Made by a program: the position numbers and the translations under genes. The notes beneath the pieces are model-generated. The model worked only from the letters and a program-made list of their open reading frames with translations, made no database searches and was not told where the DNA came from. Source: Streptomyces sp. SID12488 (GTDB lineage: Bacteria; Actinomycetota; Actinomycetes; Streptomycetales; Streptomycetaceae). Taken from it: DNA of 64,000 nt. Within the stretch, counting starts at the first letter, position 1, and every line of letters begins with the position of its first letter. Shown one piece after another: positions 54,623 through 63,315 of this stretch. Where the stretch lies: NCBI RefSeq assembly GCF_010548275.1, contig NZ_JAAGLT010000001.1, positions 620,001 to 684,000 on the forward strand, in the 5' to 3' direction.

Positions 54623-56556
54623 CAGACCGTGCAGGCCGCCGCCGCGCCCGTCGACTCGCGATCGGCACGGCGGTGGTCCTCGCGTTGGCGGGGATGAACG
54701 GGCCGTGGGTGTACCGCTTCAGTACCGAGAAGTACCACGACTACAAGATCAACAGACCGGAGTACAAGGCCGAGAACGGCAAGTGGCAGGTGGTGAACTT
54801 CCCGGAGAAGTACCGGCAGAACACCATTCACGCGGCCCTTCTGCACACCGGCAAGGTCCTCCTCGTCGCGGGCTCCGGCAACAACGCGGACAACTTCGAC
54901 GCGAAGAAGTTCGACACCCGTATCTGGGACCCGGTCAAGGGCACGATCAAGAAGATCCCGACGCCCGCCGATCTGTTCTGCACCGGCCACACGCAGCTCT
55001 CCAACGGCAATCTGCTGATCGCGGGCGGTACGAAGCGGTACGAGAAGCTGAAGGGTGACGTCACCAAGGCGGGCGGCCTGATGGTCGTCCACAACGAGAA
55101 CCCGGACAAGCCGATCACCCTGCCCGCCGGCACCAAGTTCACCGGCAAGGAGACCGGCAAGACGTTCGTGTCGAAGGACCCGGTCGTCGTGGAGCGTGCG
55201 ACGAAGGTCTTCGACAAGTCGACGGGCGCGTTCCTGCGCAATGATCCGGGGCTCGGCCGGATCTATGTCGAGGCGCAGAAGAAGGGCTCCAAGTACGAGA
55301 CCGGTACGCAGGACAACTACCGCGTGCAGGGCCTCTCGGGCACCGACTCCCGCAACACGTACGGCATCGCCGAGAAGCTCGCCCTGGACAAGAAGGACTT
55401 CCAGGGCATCCGGGACGCCTACGAGTTCGACCCGGTCGCCGAGAAGTACATCAAGGTCGACCCGATGAACGAGGCCCGCTGGTACCCCACGCTCACCACC
55501 ATGTCGGACGGCAAGATCCTCAGCCTCTCCGGCCTGGACGACATCGGCCAGCTGGTGCCGGGCAAGAACGAGGTGTACGACCCGAAGACCAAGAAGTGGA
55601 CGTACACGACCCACACGCGCCAGTTCCCGACGTACCCGGCGATCTCGCTGATGCAGAACGGCGAGATGTTCTACTCCGGCGCGAACGCGGGCTACGGCCC
55701 CGACGACGTCGGCCGTGACCCGGGCGTCTGGGACGTGGCGACCGACAGGTTCACCAAGCTGAAGGGTCTGAGCGACCCGAAGTTGCTGGAGACCGCCGGC
55801 ACGGTGCTGCTGCCGCCGGCGCAGGACGAGAAGTACATGGTGATCGGCGGGGGCGGGGTCGGCGAGTCGAAGTTGTCGAGCAGGAAGACGCGCCTGATCG
55901 ACCTGCTGGATGCCAACCCGAAGTTCACGGACGGCCCGTCCCTGGAGAAGGGCACGCGCTATCCGCAGTACTCGATCCTGCCCGACGACACGGTCATGAT
56001 CTCGGGCGGTTCGGAGGACTACCGGGGCCGCGGCGCCTCCAACATCCTCCAGGCCCGTATGTACGACGCGAAGACCGGCAAGCTGAGGAGGGTCGCCGAC
56101 CCGCTGGTGGGGCGGAACTACCACTCGGGCTCGATCCTGCTGCCCGACGGCCGCGTCATGTTCTTCGGCTCGGACTCCCTGTACGCGGACAAGGCCGACA
56201 CCAAGCCGGGCAAGTTCGAGCAGCGCATCGAGATCTACACGCCGCCGTACCTGTACGGCGACGCGCAGCCCTCCCTGTCGGGGGGTCCGCAGACGATCGC
56301 ACGTGGCGCGTCGGGCACCTTCAAGTCCCAGCACACGGCCACGATCAAGACAGCCCGTCTGATCCGCCCGAGCGCCTCGACCCACGTCACGGACGTCGAC
56401 CAGCGCTCCATCGCCCTCGACCTGAAGAAGACGAAGGACAGCATCACGGTGACGGTCCCGAAGAACCGGAACCTGGTGGAATCGGGCTGGTACATGCTCT
56501 TCGTGACAGACGACCAGGGCACACCGAGCAAGGCTCAGTGGGTCAAGGTGCCTTGA
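54619..56556 (+). CDS. glxA: GlxA, radical copper oxidase (galactose-oxidase-like)
   Basis: A 645-residue membrane-anchored oxidase. An N-terminal TM (RRLAIGTAVVLALAGMNG) is followed by a seven-bladed kelch propeller and a C-terminal GlxA-type beta domain. The crosslink pair is Cys121 (FCTGHT) and Tyr289 (RWYPT, next to Trp288); Tyr501-His502 (NYHSG) and His589 (STHVT) complete the copper site. It oxidises glycan or aldehyde substrates and is required with CslA for tip glycans. ATG overlaps the cslA stop. Confidence 0.96.
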   Translation: MTDRAGRRRARRLAIGTAVVLALAGMNGPWVYRFSTEKYHDYKINRPEYKAENGKWQVVNFPEKYRQNTIHAALLHTGKVLLVAGSGNNADNFDAKKFDTRIWDPVKGTIKKIPTPADLFCTGHTQLSNGNLLIAGGTKRYEKLKGDVTKAGGLMVVHNENPDKPITLPAGTKFTGKETGKTFVSKDPVVVERATKVFDKSTGAFLRNDPGLGRIYVEAQKKGSKYETGTQDNYRVQGLSGTDSRNTYGIAEKLALDKKDFQGIRDAYEFDPVAEKYIKVDPMNEARWYPTLTTMSDGKILSLSGLDDIGQLVPGKNEVYDPKTKKWTYTTHTRQFPTYPAISLMQNGEMFYSGANAGYGPDDVGRDPGVWDVATDRFTKLKGLSDPKLLETAGTVLLPPAQDEKYMVIGGGGVGESKLSSRKTRLIDLLDANPKFTDGPSLEKGTRYPQYSILPDDTVMISGGSEDYRGRGASNILQARMYDAKTGKLRRVADPLVGRNYHSGSILLPDGRVMFFGSDSLYADKADTKPGKFEQRIEIYTPPYLYGDAQPSLSGGPQTIARGASGTFKSQHTATIKTARLIRPSASTHVTDVDQRSIALDLKKTKDSITVTVPKNRNLVESGWYMLFVTDDQGTPSKAQWVKVP

Positions 56557-56564
56557 TCGGGCTG

Positions 56565-56612
56565 CACAAGCCGGTCGGCGCCCTTCGAAAGAAGGGCGCC
56601 GACCGGCTTGTG
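56565..56612. terminator. Very strong hairpin after glxA
   Basis: A perfect 22-bp stem with a GAAA tetraloop (56565-56586 with 56591-56612; arm begins CACAAGCCGGTCGG). It begins 8 bases after the glxA stop, between convergent glxA and cslZ. Confidence 0.92.
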
Positions 56613-56615
56613 TCC

Positions 56616-56675
56616 TTTAGGGGCGCGGGGAACTGCGCGACCAGCCACGTGCGACCCGCAGCCGACAACGCACAG
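56616..56675. repeat. Dispersed intergenic repeat, copy 3 (short form)
   Basis: GGGGCGCGGGGAACTGCGCGACCAGCC is a shorter relative of the repeat near 3685, lying between the terminator and cslZ (only the first 20 bases are the common core, GGGGCGCGGGGAACTGCGCG). Confidence 0.55.
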
Positions 56676-56694
56676 CCCCCCCCCACCCTCATAG

Positions 56695-57726
56695 TCACTT
56701 GCTAGCTTTCGCCAGCTTCAGCGCATACGAGGCCCACCACTGCCCGGCCTTCGGCCCCCCCTTGCACTCCCCGTCGGACTCCCCCGGCCGCTTGACCCAC
56801 AGATACGCGTCGACAAGCGGATCGGCCGTCTTCACGGTCGGAGACTCCCCGAGCGCCCTCCCGGGAGGGTTGCACCAGTTCTCAGCAGCCTCGCCCCCGG
56901 TGTAGGGGCCGTTCCCGTTGCGGGACGTGTCCACCACGAAGTGCTTTCCCCCCACCTTCGCCGAGAGCTCCTTGCCATAGGCAATGGACTCGGCCGTCGA
57001 GTAGAAGTTGGACACGTTGACGGAGAACCCGTCCGCCTTGTCGATGCCCGCCCACTTGAGCGGCTCGAAGATCTGGTCGGGATGCGTCCATCCCGCGTTC
57101 CCGGCGTCCAGGTACACCTTCGTGTTCTTCAACGCCGACAGGGTGTCGATCGCGCCGCTCAGCAGGTCGTACCGCTCCTCGTGGAACTCGTCCTGGGTGC
57201 AGCCGTCCACCAGGTGGAGGATCGCGTCCGGTTCCAGGATCACCGTGGCCGCGCGGTCGCCGATGCCCTTGGCGACGCCGTCGATCCAGGCGCGGTAGCT
57301 GTCGCCGTCGGCTGCGCCTCCGCTGGAGTACTGGCCGCAGTCGCGGTGCGGGATGTTGTAGAGGACGAGGAGCGCGGAACGGTCCGCCTTCTGCGCGGCC
57401 TCCGTGAAGCCGCGGGCCTCCGCCTCCGGGTTCTCCGGGCTGATCCACTCGCCGGTCGGCTGCTCGGCGATCTTCCGGATCTGCTCGGCGTCGGTGGTCT
57501 TGTCGTCCTTGACATACGCGGCGACCTGTTCCGCCGCGTTGCCGTCCGGGTTGACCCAGAACGGGTTGGTCCCCTTGGGCTGCTGGGTGATCCGGGCTTC
57601 CGTCTCCTTGCCCAGCTCGTCGCCGTCCCCCTTGTCGGAGGACCCGGAACAACCGGTGAACAGCAGTGCCGCCCCCAGCACCGCCACGGACGCCCGCCCC
57701 CAGGTCGCCCCCTTACTGCCGAACAT
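56695..57726 (-). CDS. cslZ: CslZ-like GH6 endoglucanase lipoprotein
   Basis: A 343-residue glycoside hydrolase family 6 protein. The lipobox is LLFTGC (Cys26), so it is a surface lipoprotein. Catalytic-site motifs are YNIPHRDCGQYSSGG (Asp129) and VILEPDAI (Asp167); DPLVDAYLWVKRPGESDG holds the C-terminal acidic residue. It probably trims the CslA product. ATG 57726 has GGGGGA upstream. Confidence 0.92.
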   Translation of the reverse strand: MFGSKGATWGRASVAVLGAALLFTGCSGSSDKGDGDELGKETEARITQQPKGTNPFWVNPDGNAAEQVAAYVKDDKTTDAEQIRKIAEQPTGEWISPENPEAEARGFTEAAQKADRSALLVLYNIPHRDCGQYSSGGAADGDSYRAWIDGVAKGIGDRAATVILEPDAILHLVDGCTQDEFHEERYDLLSGAIDTLSALKNTKVYLDAGNAGWTHPDQIFEPLKWAGIDKADGFSVNVSNFYSTAESIAYGKELSAKVGGKHFVVDTSRNGNGPYTGGEAAENWCNPPGRALGESPTVKTADPLVDAYLWVKRPGESDGECKGGPKAGQWWASYALKLAKASK

Positions 57727-58225
57727 CGGACTCCCCCTCGAATGCACTGTCCTGGTCCCCCCTGGATTCAGTGTCGTAAGCCTCAATCCTGACATAGGTG
57801 GCCGGACACCCACGAGGTCGCCAGCGGCTTGTCGGTTACCTGTTACAGCGTGTTCGGGCGGGGTAGACGCGGGCCGGGAACCCTGAACAGCGGGGCCTGG
57901 ACCGGGGCGGCGGAGCAGCTCGTAGAACTATCTACTACCTGCGCGGATAACACAGAGCCACTGGACCGGGACTTGGCGTCAGCCTCCCTCTAGGCCTGGG
58001 CGCTCATCCGTTCTACAGTCGTCTCAGACGGCCCCAGCCCCCGGCCAACAGTTCACCGTCCGCAATCATGGGCGGGCACCGAACCTCCCGCGCCGGTCGC
58101 CGGGTTACTCCCGCAGCCCGTGTGCCCGCGGTCGAGGACCAGCCCGGTCGACGGCTCTGGGGGGAGCGGGTCGTCGACCGGGCAGGTTGGGGCTGCGCGT
58201 GTGGGGACGTACCGGAGGAGCGGGC
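57727..58225. other. Region upstream of cslZ, no recognised gene
   Basis: About 500 bases between cslZ and the sortase, both on the minus strand. It should hold the cslZ promoter. I saw no strong inverted repeat or tRNA; plus-strand frames here look like non-coding. Confidence 0.4.
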
Positions 58226-58897
58226 TCAGACGGCCGCGCCCGTCAGGTACGCCGACACGATCACGTTCGCCGTGTAGGTGCGGGAGGCCCGGTCGAACGT
58301 ACCGCCGCAGGTGATGAGCCGGAGTTCCGCGCGGCCCGACTGCCGTGTGCCGTAAGCCTGTTGGGCGTCGAAGCGGTCGCGGGGCAGGACCCGGACGTCG
58401 TCGACGGTGAACTCGGCGACCTTGCCGTCGGCACGGGTGACGCGGATCGTGGCGCCCGGCCGCAGGGTGCTGACCTTGTAGAACACGGCGGGCCTGGTCT
58501 CGGTGTCGACGTGTCCGACGAGGAGCGCGGCGCCGGCGGCGCCGGGCCGGATGCCGGACCCGTACCAGCCCACGACGCCCGCCTGGTCGAAGGGCGGCGG
58601 ATCGATCGCGCCGCGCCGGTCGAGGCCGCGGGCCACCACCGGGGCCTGCACGCCCAGTTCGGGTATGTCCACGCGCTGCGGCAGAGCGCCGCTCAACGGC
58701 TCGTGCGCCGGCGGGAGTTCGGGGTCCGGCGGGCGGCCGACCGCTGCGATGTCGCCGGTGGTCGGCGCGGATATGCCGTGGCGTACGTCGGTCATCTCGC
58801 GGCCCCACAGCCACAGTCCGAGAAGCAGCAGCGCCCAGGCCACGCCCATGGTCAGGCGTCCGGTGCCGGGGGTTCGTTCGCGGTCGTCGTCGGACAT
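58226..58897 (-). CDS. Class E/F sortase
   Basis: A 223-residue sortase. A single N-terminal TM (LTMGVAWALLLLGLWLWG) anchors it; the catalytic His129 is in LVGHVDT, Cys197 in LRLITCGG and the Arg in FDRASRTY, the order of actinobacterial class E/F sortases. It starts 6 bases after the preceding gene, so both form one operon. A LAXTG protein lies 2.4 kb away. Confidence 0.92.
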   Translation of the reverse strand: MSDDDRERTPGTGRLTMGVAWALLLLGLWLWGREMTDVRHGISAPTTGDIAAVGRPPDPELPPAHEPLSGALPQRVDIPELGVQAPVVARGLDRRGAIDPPPFDQAGVVGWYGSGIRPGAAGAALLVGHVDTETRPAVFYKVSTLRPGATIRVTRADGKVAEFTVDDVRVLPRDRFDAQQAYGTRQSGRAELRLITCGGTFDRASRTYTANVIVSAYLTGAAV

Positions 58898-58903
58898 GGC
58901 GGC

Positions 58904-59494
58904 TCAGTCCGTCCCACGGCCCCGGCGGAGCCCGCGCACCGCGACGACGATCGCCGCCACACCCGCGAGGACGAGACCGACCACCGCCTGCCCGGTGCCG
59001 GGGCCGGTGCCCCGGGCCTCGTCGGCGGCCAGTTGCTCCGCCGCGCCGCCACCACCGGCGGGCACGGGGGCGACAGGTGAGGCGGCCGGACGGGAGGGCG
59101 CGGTGGAGGGCGGCTTTCCAGCCCCTTCGTCCGCCTCCTTGTCCGTCCCCTTCGCGGCCACGGCGATGACACCGCTGACCTTGCCCTCCTGGCCGCCGCA
59201 GCCGACCGTGACGTCGTACGTGCCCGGCGAGAGCGAGGAGCGGACGCGGGACCCGCCGACGAGCGCCCCGTCATCCCCCTGCGCCGCGAGCAGCACATCG
59301 GCGACGAAGGCCTCCGACTTCGCGGTCCCCGTCCTCCCCGTACAGCCGCGCACGACCAGCCGCAGGTCACTGCCGGGTGCCGGGGACGACGGGGTCACCG
59401 AGATGCCCCCGCCGGCGGCGAACGCCACGGGTACGGGGGTGAGCGCGGCGGCGACCGCGGCACCGGCACAGAAAGTGAGACGCATGGAACCCAT
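58904..59494 (-). CDS. Secreted protein with C-terminal TM, sortase partner
   Basis: A 196-residue protein: signal peptide (LTFCAGAAVAAALTPVPVAFA), a beta-rich domain (ISVTPSSPAPGSDLRLVVRG), a Pro-rich linker and a C-terminal TM (GQAVVGLVLAGVAAIVVAV) with a basic tail. The pattern resembles a wall-anchored protein, but no LPXTG or LAXTG is seen before the TM, so it may stay membrane-bound. It starts at ATG 59494 or 59485 and is directly followed by the sortase. Confidence 0.75.
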   Translation of the reverse strand: MGSMRLTFCAGAAVAAALTPVPVAFAAGGGISVTPSSPAPGSDLRLVVRGCTGRTGTAKSEAFVADVLLAAQGDDGALVGGSRVRSSLSPGTYDVTVGCGGQEGKVSGVIAVAAKGTDKEADEGAGKPPSTAPSRPAASPVAPVPAGGGGAAEQLAADEARGTGPGTGQAVVGLVLAGVAAIVVAVRGLRRGRGTD

Positions 59495-59696
59495 CGTGAA
59501 CCTCCAGACACCTGGAGACTCCTCCTCCCGACCCCGGTCCGCATCTCCGGAGCGGGTACGGCTGCTCCGTACGGGTTGCGAGGGGTTTGGAGGCGTACGG
59601 AGATTCAGGCGGGAGAAGGGTCCTGACGCTGAGGGTTCTGATGCGCGGGCTCAGACGTGGGAGGACTCAGGCACGCAGGGCTCAGACGCGGAGGGC

Positions 59697-60476
59697 TCAG
59701 ACGCGGTCGACGAGGTCCGCGATGGAGTTGACGATCTTGGACGGGCGGTACGGGAAGTTCTCGACCTGGTCGGGCCCGGTCAGGCCGGTGAGCACCAGGA
59801 AGGTCTGCATCCCGGCCTCGATGCCGGCCAGGACGTCGGTGTCCATGCGGTCGCCGATCATCGCGCTGGTCTCGGAGTGGGCGCCGATCGCGTTCAGCCC
59901 GGTCCGCATCATCAGGGGGTTGGGCTTGCCCGCGAAGTACGGCTTCCGGCCGGTCGCCTTGGTGATCAGCGCGGCGACGGCACCGGTCGCGGGCAGCGGT
60001 CCCTCGGCGGAGGGGCCGGTCTCGTCCGGGTTGGTGGCGATGAAACGGGCGCCGCCCTCGATCAGACGTACGGCCTTGGTCATGGCCTCGAAGGAGTACG
60101 TGCGCGTTTCACCGAGGACGACATAGTCGGGCTCGTGGTCGGTGAGGATGTACCCGACGTCGTGCAGAGCGGTGGTCAGGCCGGCCTCGCCGATGACATA
60201 CGCCGTCCCGCCGGGGCGCTGGTCGTCGAGGAACTTGGCGGTGGCGAGCGCCGACGTCCAGATGTTGTCGACAGGCACGTCCAGGCCCATACGGAGCAGG
60301 CGGGCGTGCAGGTCGCGCGGGGTGTAGATCGAGTTGTTGGTGAGCACCAGGAAGGGCTTGCCCGACTCGCGCAGCTTCTTGATGAAGGCATCGGCGCCAG
60401 GGATCGGCACGCCCTCGTGGATGAGCACACCGTCCATGTCGGTGAGCCACGAGTCGATGGGCTTGCGGTCTGCCAT
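59697..60476 (-). CDS. HAD-superfamily phosphatase, NagD/PGP-like
   Basis: A 259-residue HAD subfamily IIA phosphatase. Motif I is WLTDMDGVLIHEG, motif II FLVLTNNSIY and motif IV MIGDRMDTDVLAG with the second Asp pair. NagD-type enzymes act on small sugar or nucleotide phosphates; substrate is not fixed. ATG 60476 (MADRK) has AGGAG upstream. Confidence 0.92.
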   Translation of the reverse strand: MADRKPIDSWLTDMDGVLIHEGVPIPGADAFIKKLRESGKPFLVLTNNSIYTPRDLHARLLRMGLDVPVDNIWTSALATAKFLDDQRPGGTAYVIGEAGLTTALHDVGYILTDHEPDYVVLGETRTYSFEAMTKAVRLIEGGARFIATNPDETGPSAEGPLPATGAVAALITKATGRKPYFAGKPNPLMMRTGLNAIGAHSETSAMIGDRMDTDVLAGIEAGMQTFLVLTGLTGPDQVENFPYRPSKIVNSIADLVDRV

Positions 60477-60581
60477 GTCCGGTCTCCTGCTCCTGCACTG
60501 CGTTTTGCGTTGCCGTACACGCGTACGAGATGCCGCGTGCGCCCAGCCTGTCACAGCCCGGATCTTGGGGGAATGGCCGGT

Positions 60582-61409
60582 TTATGTCCGTCCTACGGGT
60601 CGGAGCCGGGCGAGCAGCATCATTCCGCCGCCGGTGAGCATCAGGGCGAGGGCGATGCCCGCGAGGCGGAGCGCGGTGTCGTGACCACCGGTGCCGGCGA
60701 GCTCGCCGATGTGCGGCGGCAGTCCGTCCGGTACGCCGGGTACGGGACCGGCGGACGACGCCGGGTACGCGTCCGCTGAGGTGGAGGTGGAGGTGGAGGT
60801 GGGAGCGAGGGCGAGGGCGGGGGCGACGACGCGGAAGCGGTAGTCGTTGGACTGGCCGACCCAGTCGCCGTCGCCGGCGTGCCGCTGGACCACTGCGGCG
60901 TTGGCGACGACGTCGTTGGCCACCGCTCCGGCGCCGATCGCGAGCCGCACCCGCACGGAAACGGTTCGCCCGGGCCCGACGGTGAACCCGGGAAACCCGT
61001 CGCCGTCGAACACCCCGATGGTCTCGTCGGCGTCGGTGGCCTCGAACCGCACGGGGTAGGGGCGGGGGCGGTGCTCGTCGTAGAACTCCAGGCGCGGCTG
61101 AGCCGTCGTCAGGGCACGGCGTTCGTCGACGAGTACGAGGACGGGGTGGATGTCCGTGCAGGTGCGAGCGGTGTTGTTGGTGAGGTCGAGGCGCCAGGTC
61201 CGGTGCTCACCACCGGCTTCGTAGGCGGCGGGCCCGCCATGGATGCGGGTGGTGAGGGGGAAGGCCCGGTCGGTGGGGGTGGTGGCGCAGGTGGCCGCGT
61301 GAGCATGGGCGGAGGCGGTGGCGGCCAGGGCTCCCGGTGAGGCGAGAAGGGCGGCGGTCATGGTCGCGGTGACGGTGACGGTCGTGGTCACGTAGGTACA
61401 CAGTCGCAT
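60582..61409 (-). CDS. LAXTG surface protein
   Basis: A 275-residue protein. Signal peptide (VTTTVTVTATMTAALLASPG), a beta-domain (TRIHGGPAAYEAGGEHRTWR and later), a (Thr-Ser)4 linker from GAGGTG-type repeats, then LAGTG at 237-241, a TM (LRLAGIALALMLTGGGMML) and a basic tail (ARLRPVGRT). The LAXTG-TM-Arg order is the sorting signal of class E sortases. The protein is probably covalently fixed to the wall. ATG 61409 is chosen by the signal peptide. Confidence 0.85.
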   Translation of the reverse strand: MRLCTYVTTTVTVTATMTAALLASPGALAATASAHAHAATCATTPTDRAFPLTTRIHGGPAAYEAGGEHRTWRLDLTNNTARTCTDIHPVLVLVDERRALTTAQPRLEFYDEHRPRPYPVRFEATDADETIGVFDGDGFPGFTVGPGRTVSVRVRLAIGAGAVANDVVANAAVVQRHAGDGDWVGQSNDYRFRVVAPALALAPTSTSTSTSADAYPASSAGPVPGVPDGLPPHIGELAGTGGHDTALRLAGIALALMLTGGGMMLLARLRPVGRT

Positions 61410-61524
61410 GAACACATGACCATGCCGGGGTGGTGGGGCCGGTGGGCGGCACCGCTCCGGGGGGTGTGGGGCTACGCCCCGAACGGGCTCGCGAATGCGC
61501 CCGATCGGCGGATGCCGGCGGCTT

Positions 61525-61570
61525 CCAAGGGCGCGGGACCGCATCGATCTGCGGCCCCGCCGCGATGGGG
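61525..61570. repeat. Dispersed intergenic repeat, copy 4 (degenerate)
   Basis: GGGCGCGG, then CATCGATCTGCGGCCCCGCC GCG resembles the repeat near 3685. The surrounding 61410-61674 gap also holds a GGGGGTCCCCC direct duplication and has no gene. Confidence 0.5.
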
Positions 61571-61674
61571 GTCCCCCGGTCTGGGGGTCCCCCAGGCCCT
61601 TAAGGCACTGAGGGAGAAGCCGAGAGTGGGGAAGCGACAAGCCCCGACCGGCCCTCGGACAAACAACCACCCCG

Positions 61675-63267
61675 TTATTCGGGCCGTCCGAACAGTGGCG
61701 CGAGGAGCAGTTGGGCCGCGCCCTCGGCGACTCCGCGCGCCCCTCCGGGGGCGACCCGTACGGGCACCGCCCGCTCGGCGCCCTCACGCCGGGCGCGTCC
61801 GGTGAGAACGGTGGCGACTCCTCGTACGAACCGTTCCGGTTCCGCGGCGACGGTACGGCCGCCCAGCAGGACCCGGTCGATGTCCAGCAGCCCCACGAGG
61901 TTCGCGGCGCCGGCGCCGAGTACTCGGGCCGCCTCGTCGAGGTCGCCGCGAGCCACCGCGCCGAGACACAGCGCCTCGATACAGCCACGGTCGCCGCAGC
62001 CGCACGGCGGTCCGTCCAGCTGGATGACCTGGTGCCCGAACTCGCCGGCACCGGTCCGGGTCCCCCGGTGCAGCACGCCGCCGATCACCAGGCCGGCCCC
62101 GAGACCCGTACCGAGATGGAGGTAGGCGAAGGACCCGCCCTCGCCCCCGACCGCCAGCCCGAGCGCGGCGGCGTTGGTGTCCTTGTCGACGGCGACCGGC
62201 ACCCCGAGCCGCCGCGCCAGCGCGTCCCGCAACGGAAACCCGTCCCACTCGGGAAACCCGGTGACCCGGTGCAGTACGCCCTGGGCGTGATCGAGCGGCC
62301 CGGGCAGGGCAACCCCGACGCCGAGAAGAGCGCGGCCCCTCGCACCCGGCCCACTGGCCCCGCCCGACTCGCCGACCGCCCCAGGGCCACCGCGGAGCAA
62401 CGCCCCGCTCCCCCCGGGCCACCCGGCGGGCAGCACCTCGGCCTGCCCACGCGACACCTCGCTCGCCCCCGCCCCGTCGCCGAGCGGCACCTCGCTCCTC
62501 CCGGACCGCCCGCCGGGCACCACCCCGGCCTGCCCATCCGACACCTCGCTCACCCCCGCCCCCTCGCCGAGCAGCACCTCGCTCCTTCCGGACCGCCCGC
62601 CGGGCACCACCCCGGCCTGCTCACGCGACACACCGCTTGCCCCCGCCCCGTCGCCGAGCAGCACCTCGCACTTCCCGGGCCGCCCGCCGAGCACCACCTC
62701 GGCCTGCCCACGCGACACCTCGCTCACCCCCGGGCCGCCGCCGAGCGGCGCCTCGGCCTTGCGCGGCCCCCCGCCGAGCAACGCCCCGCCCCTCCCCTGC
62801 CCCCAACCCAGCAGCGCCTCGACCTCTCCTGCCACCCCCTCGATCACCGCGTCCGCGCCCGCGCCGAGGTCCAGCGGGGCTCGCCGCTCCCCCACCACGG
62901 TCCCCATGAGGTCGACCAGCACCACCCTCACCTCGTCGCGGTCCAGGTGGACGCCCACCGCGTGGCCCGCCTCCGGTACCAGGCGCAGTACCGTGCGCGG
63001 CTTGCCGCCCGTCGAGGCTCGGTGGCCCGCCTGGGCCGCGAGGCCCTCGTTGCGCAGGCGGGCGGTGATCTTGCTGACCGCCTGGGGGGTCAGACCGGTC
63101 CGTTCGGCCAGTTCGAGGCGGCTGATGCCCTCCGCGCCGGCCGTGCGCAGGAGGTCGAGGACGAGCGCGGCGTTGTGGCTGCGCAGGGCCGGCAGGTTCA
63201 CGCCGGGGACCGTGGCGGCGGCGGTGGTCATGGGGAGGTTGGCGTTGGTCCTGTTCACGTGAGCCAT
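61675..63267 (-). CDS. ROK-family transcriptional regulator with tandem-repeat insertion
   Basis: A 530-residue protein, about 130 residues longer than usual ROK regulators. N-terminal MarR-like HTH (GISRLELAERTGLTPQAVSK), then the start of the ROK domain, then a Gly/Ser/Val/Arg-rich insertion with 29-residue tandem repeats, then the rest of ROK (LLGVGVALPGPLDH, FAYLHLGTGLGAGLVIGG, EFGHQVIQLDGPPCGCGDRGCIE with the zinc Cys/His cluster). It likely binds sugar and represses the divergent oxidoreductase. ATG 63267 has AGGGA upstream; 63231 is an alternative. Confidence 0.87.
   Translation of the reverse strand: MAHVNRTNANLPMTTAAATVPGVNLPALRSHNAALVLDLLRTAGAEGISRLELAERTGLTPQAVSKITARLRNEGLAAQAGHRASTGGKPRTVLRLVPEAGHAVGVHLDRDEVRVVLVDLMGTVVGERRAPLDLGAGADAVIEGVAGEVEALLGWGQGRGGALLGGGPRKAEAPLGGGPGVSEVSRGQAEVVLGGRPGKCEVLLGDGAGASGVSREQAGVVPGGRSGRSEVLLGEGAGVSEVSDGQAGVVPGGRSGRSEVPLGDGAGASEVSRGQAEVLPAGWPGGSGALLRGGPGAVGESGGASGPGARGRALLGVGVALPGPLDHAQGVLHRVTGFPEWDGFPLRDALARRLGVPVAVDKDTNAAALGLAVGGEGGSFAYLHLGTGLGAGLVIGGVLHRGTRTGAGEFGHQVIQLDGPPCGCGDRGCIEALCLGAVARGDLDEAARVLGAGAANLVGLLDIDRVLLGGRTVAAEPERFVRGVATVLTGRARREGAERAVPVRVAPGGARGVAEGAAQLLLAPLFGRPE
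62390..62790 (-). repeat. 87-bp tandem repeat array within the ROK gene
   Basis: The sequence GCCTGCCCACGCGACACC recurs with 87-bp steps at 62441, 62528, 62615 and 62702, and units differ by a few bases. Each encodes 29 residues of the type VSEVSDGQAG-VVPGGRSGRSEV-PLGDGAG. The period keeps the frame. Confidence 0.93.
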
Positions 63268-63282
63268 TTTCCCTGCCGCTTG

Positions 63283-63309
63283 CACTTTGGCAACAGCGTT
63301 GCCAAAGTG
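63283..63309. promoter_or_regulatory. Operator between the ROK regulator and the oxidoreductase
   Basis: CACTTTGGCAAC, a 3-base spacer, and GTTGCCAAAGTG form a perfect 27-bp inverted repeat in the 48-base gap between two divergent genes. The most economical reading is an autoregulatory ROK operator. Confidence 0.85.
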
Positions 63310-63315
63310 GATGGC

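Noticed and set aside
62390-62790. Possible CRISPR array
   Set aside because: The units are contiguous 87-bp coding repeats without unique spacers and there are no cas genes; the Cas4-like nuclease elsewhere is in a different context.
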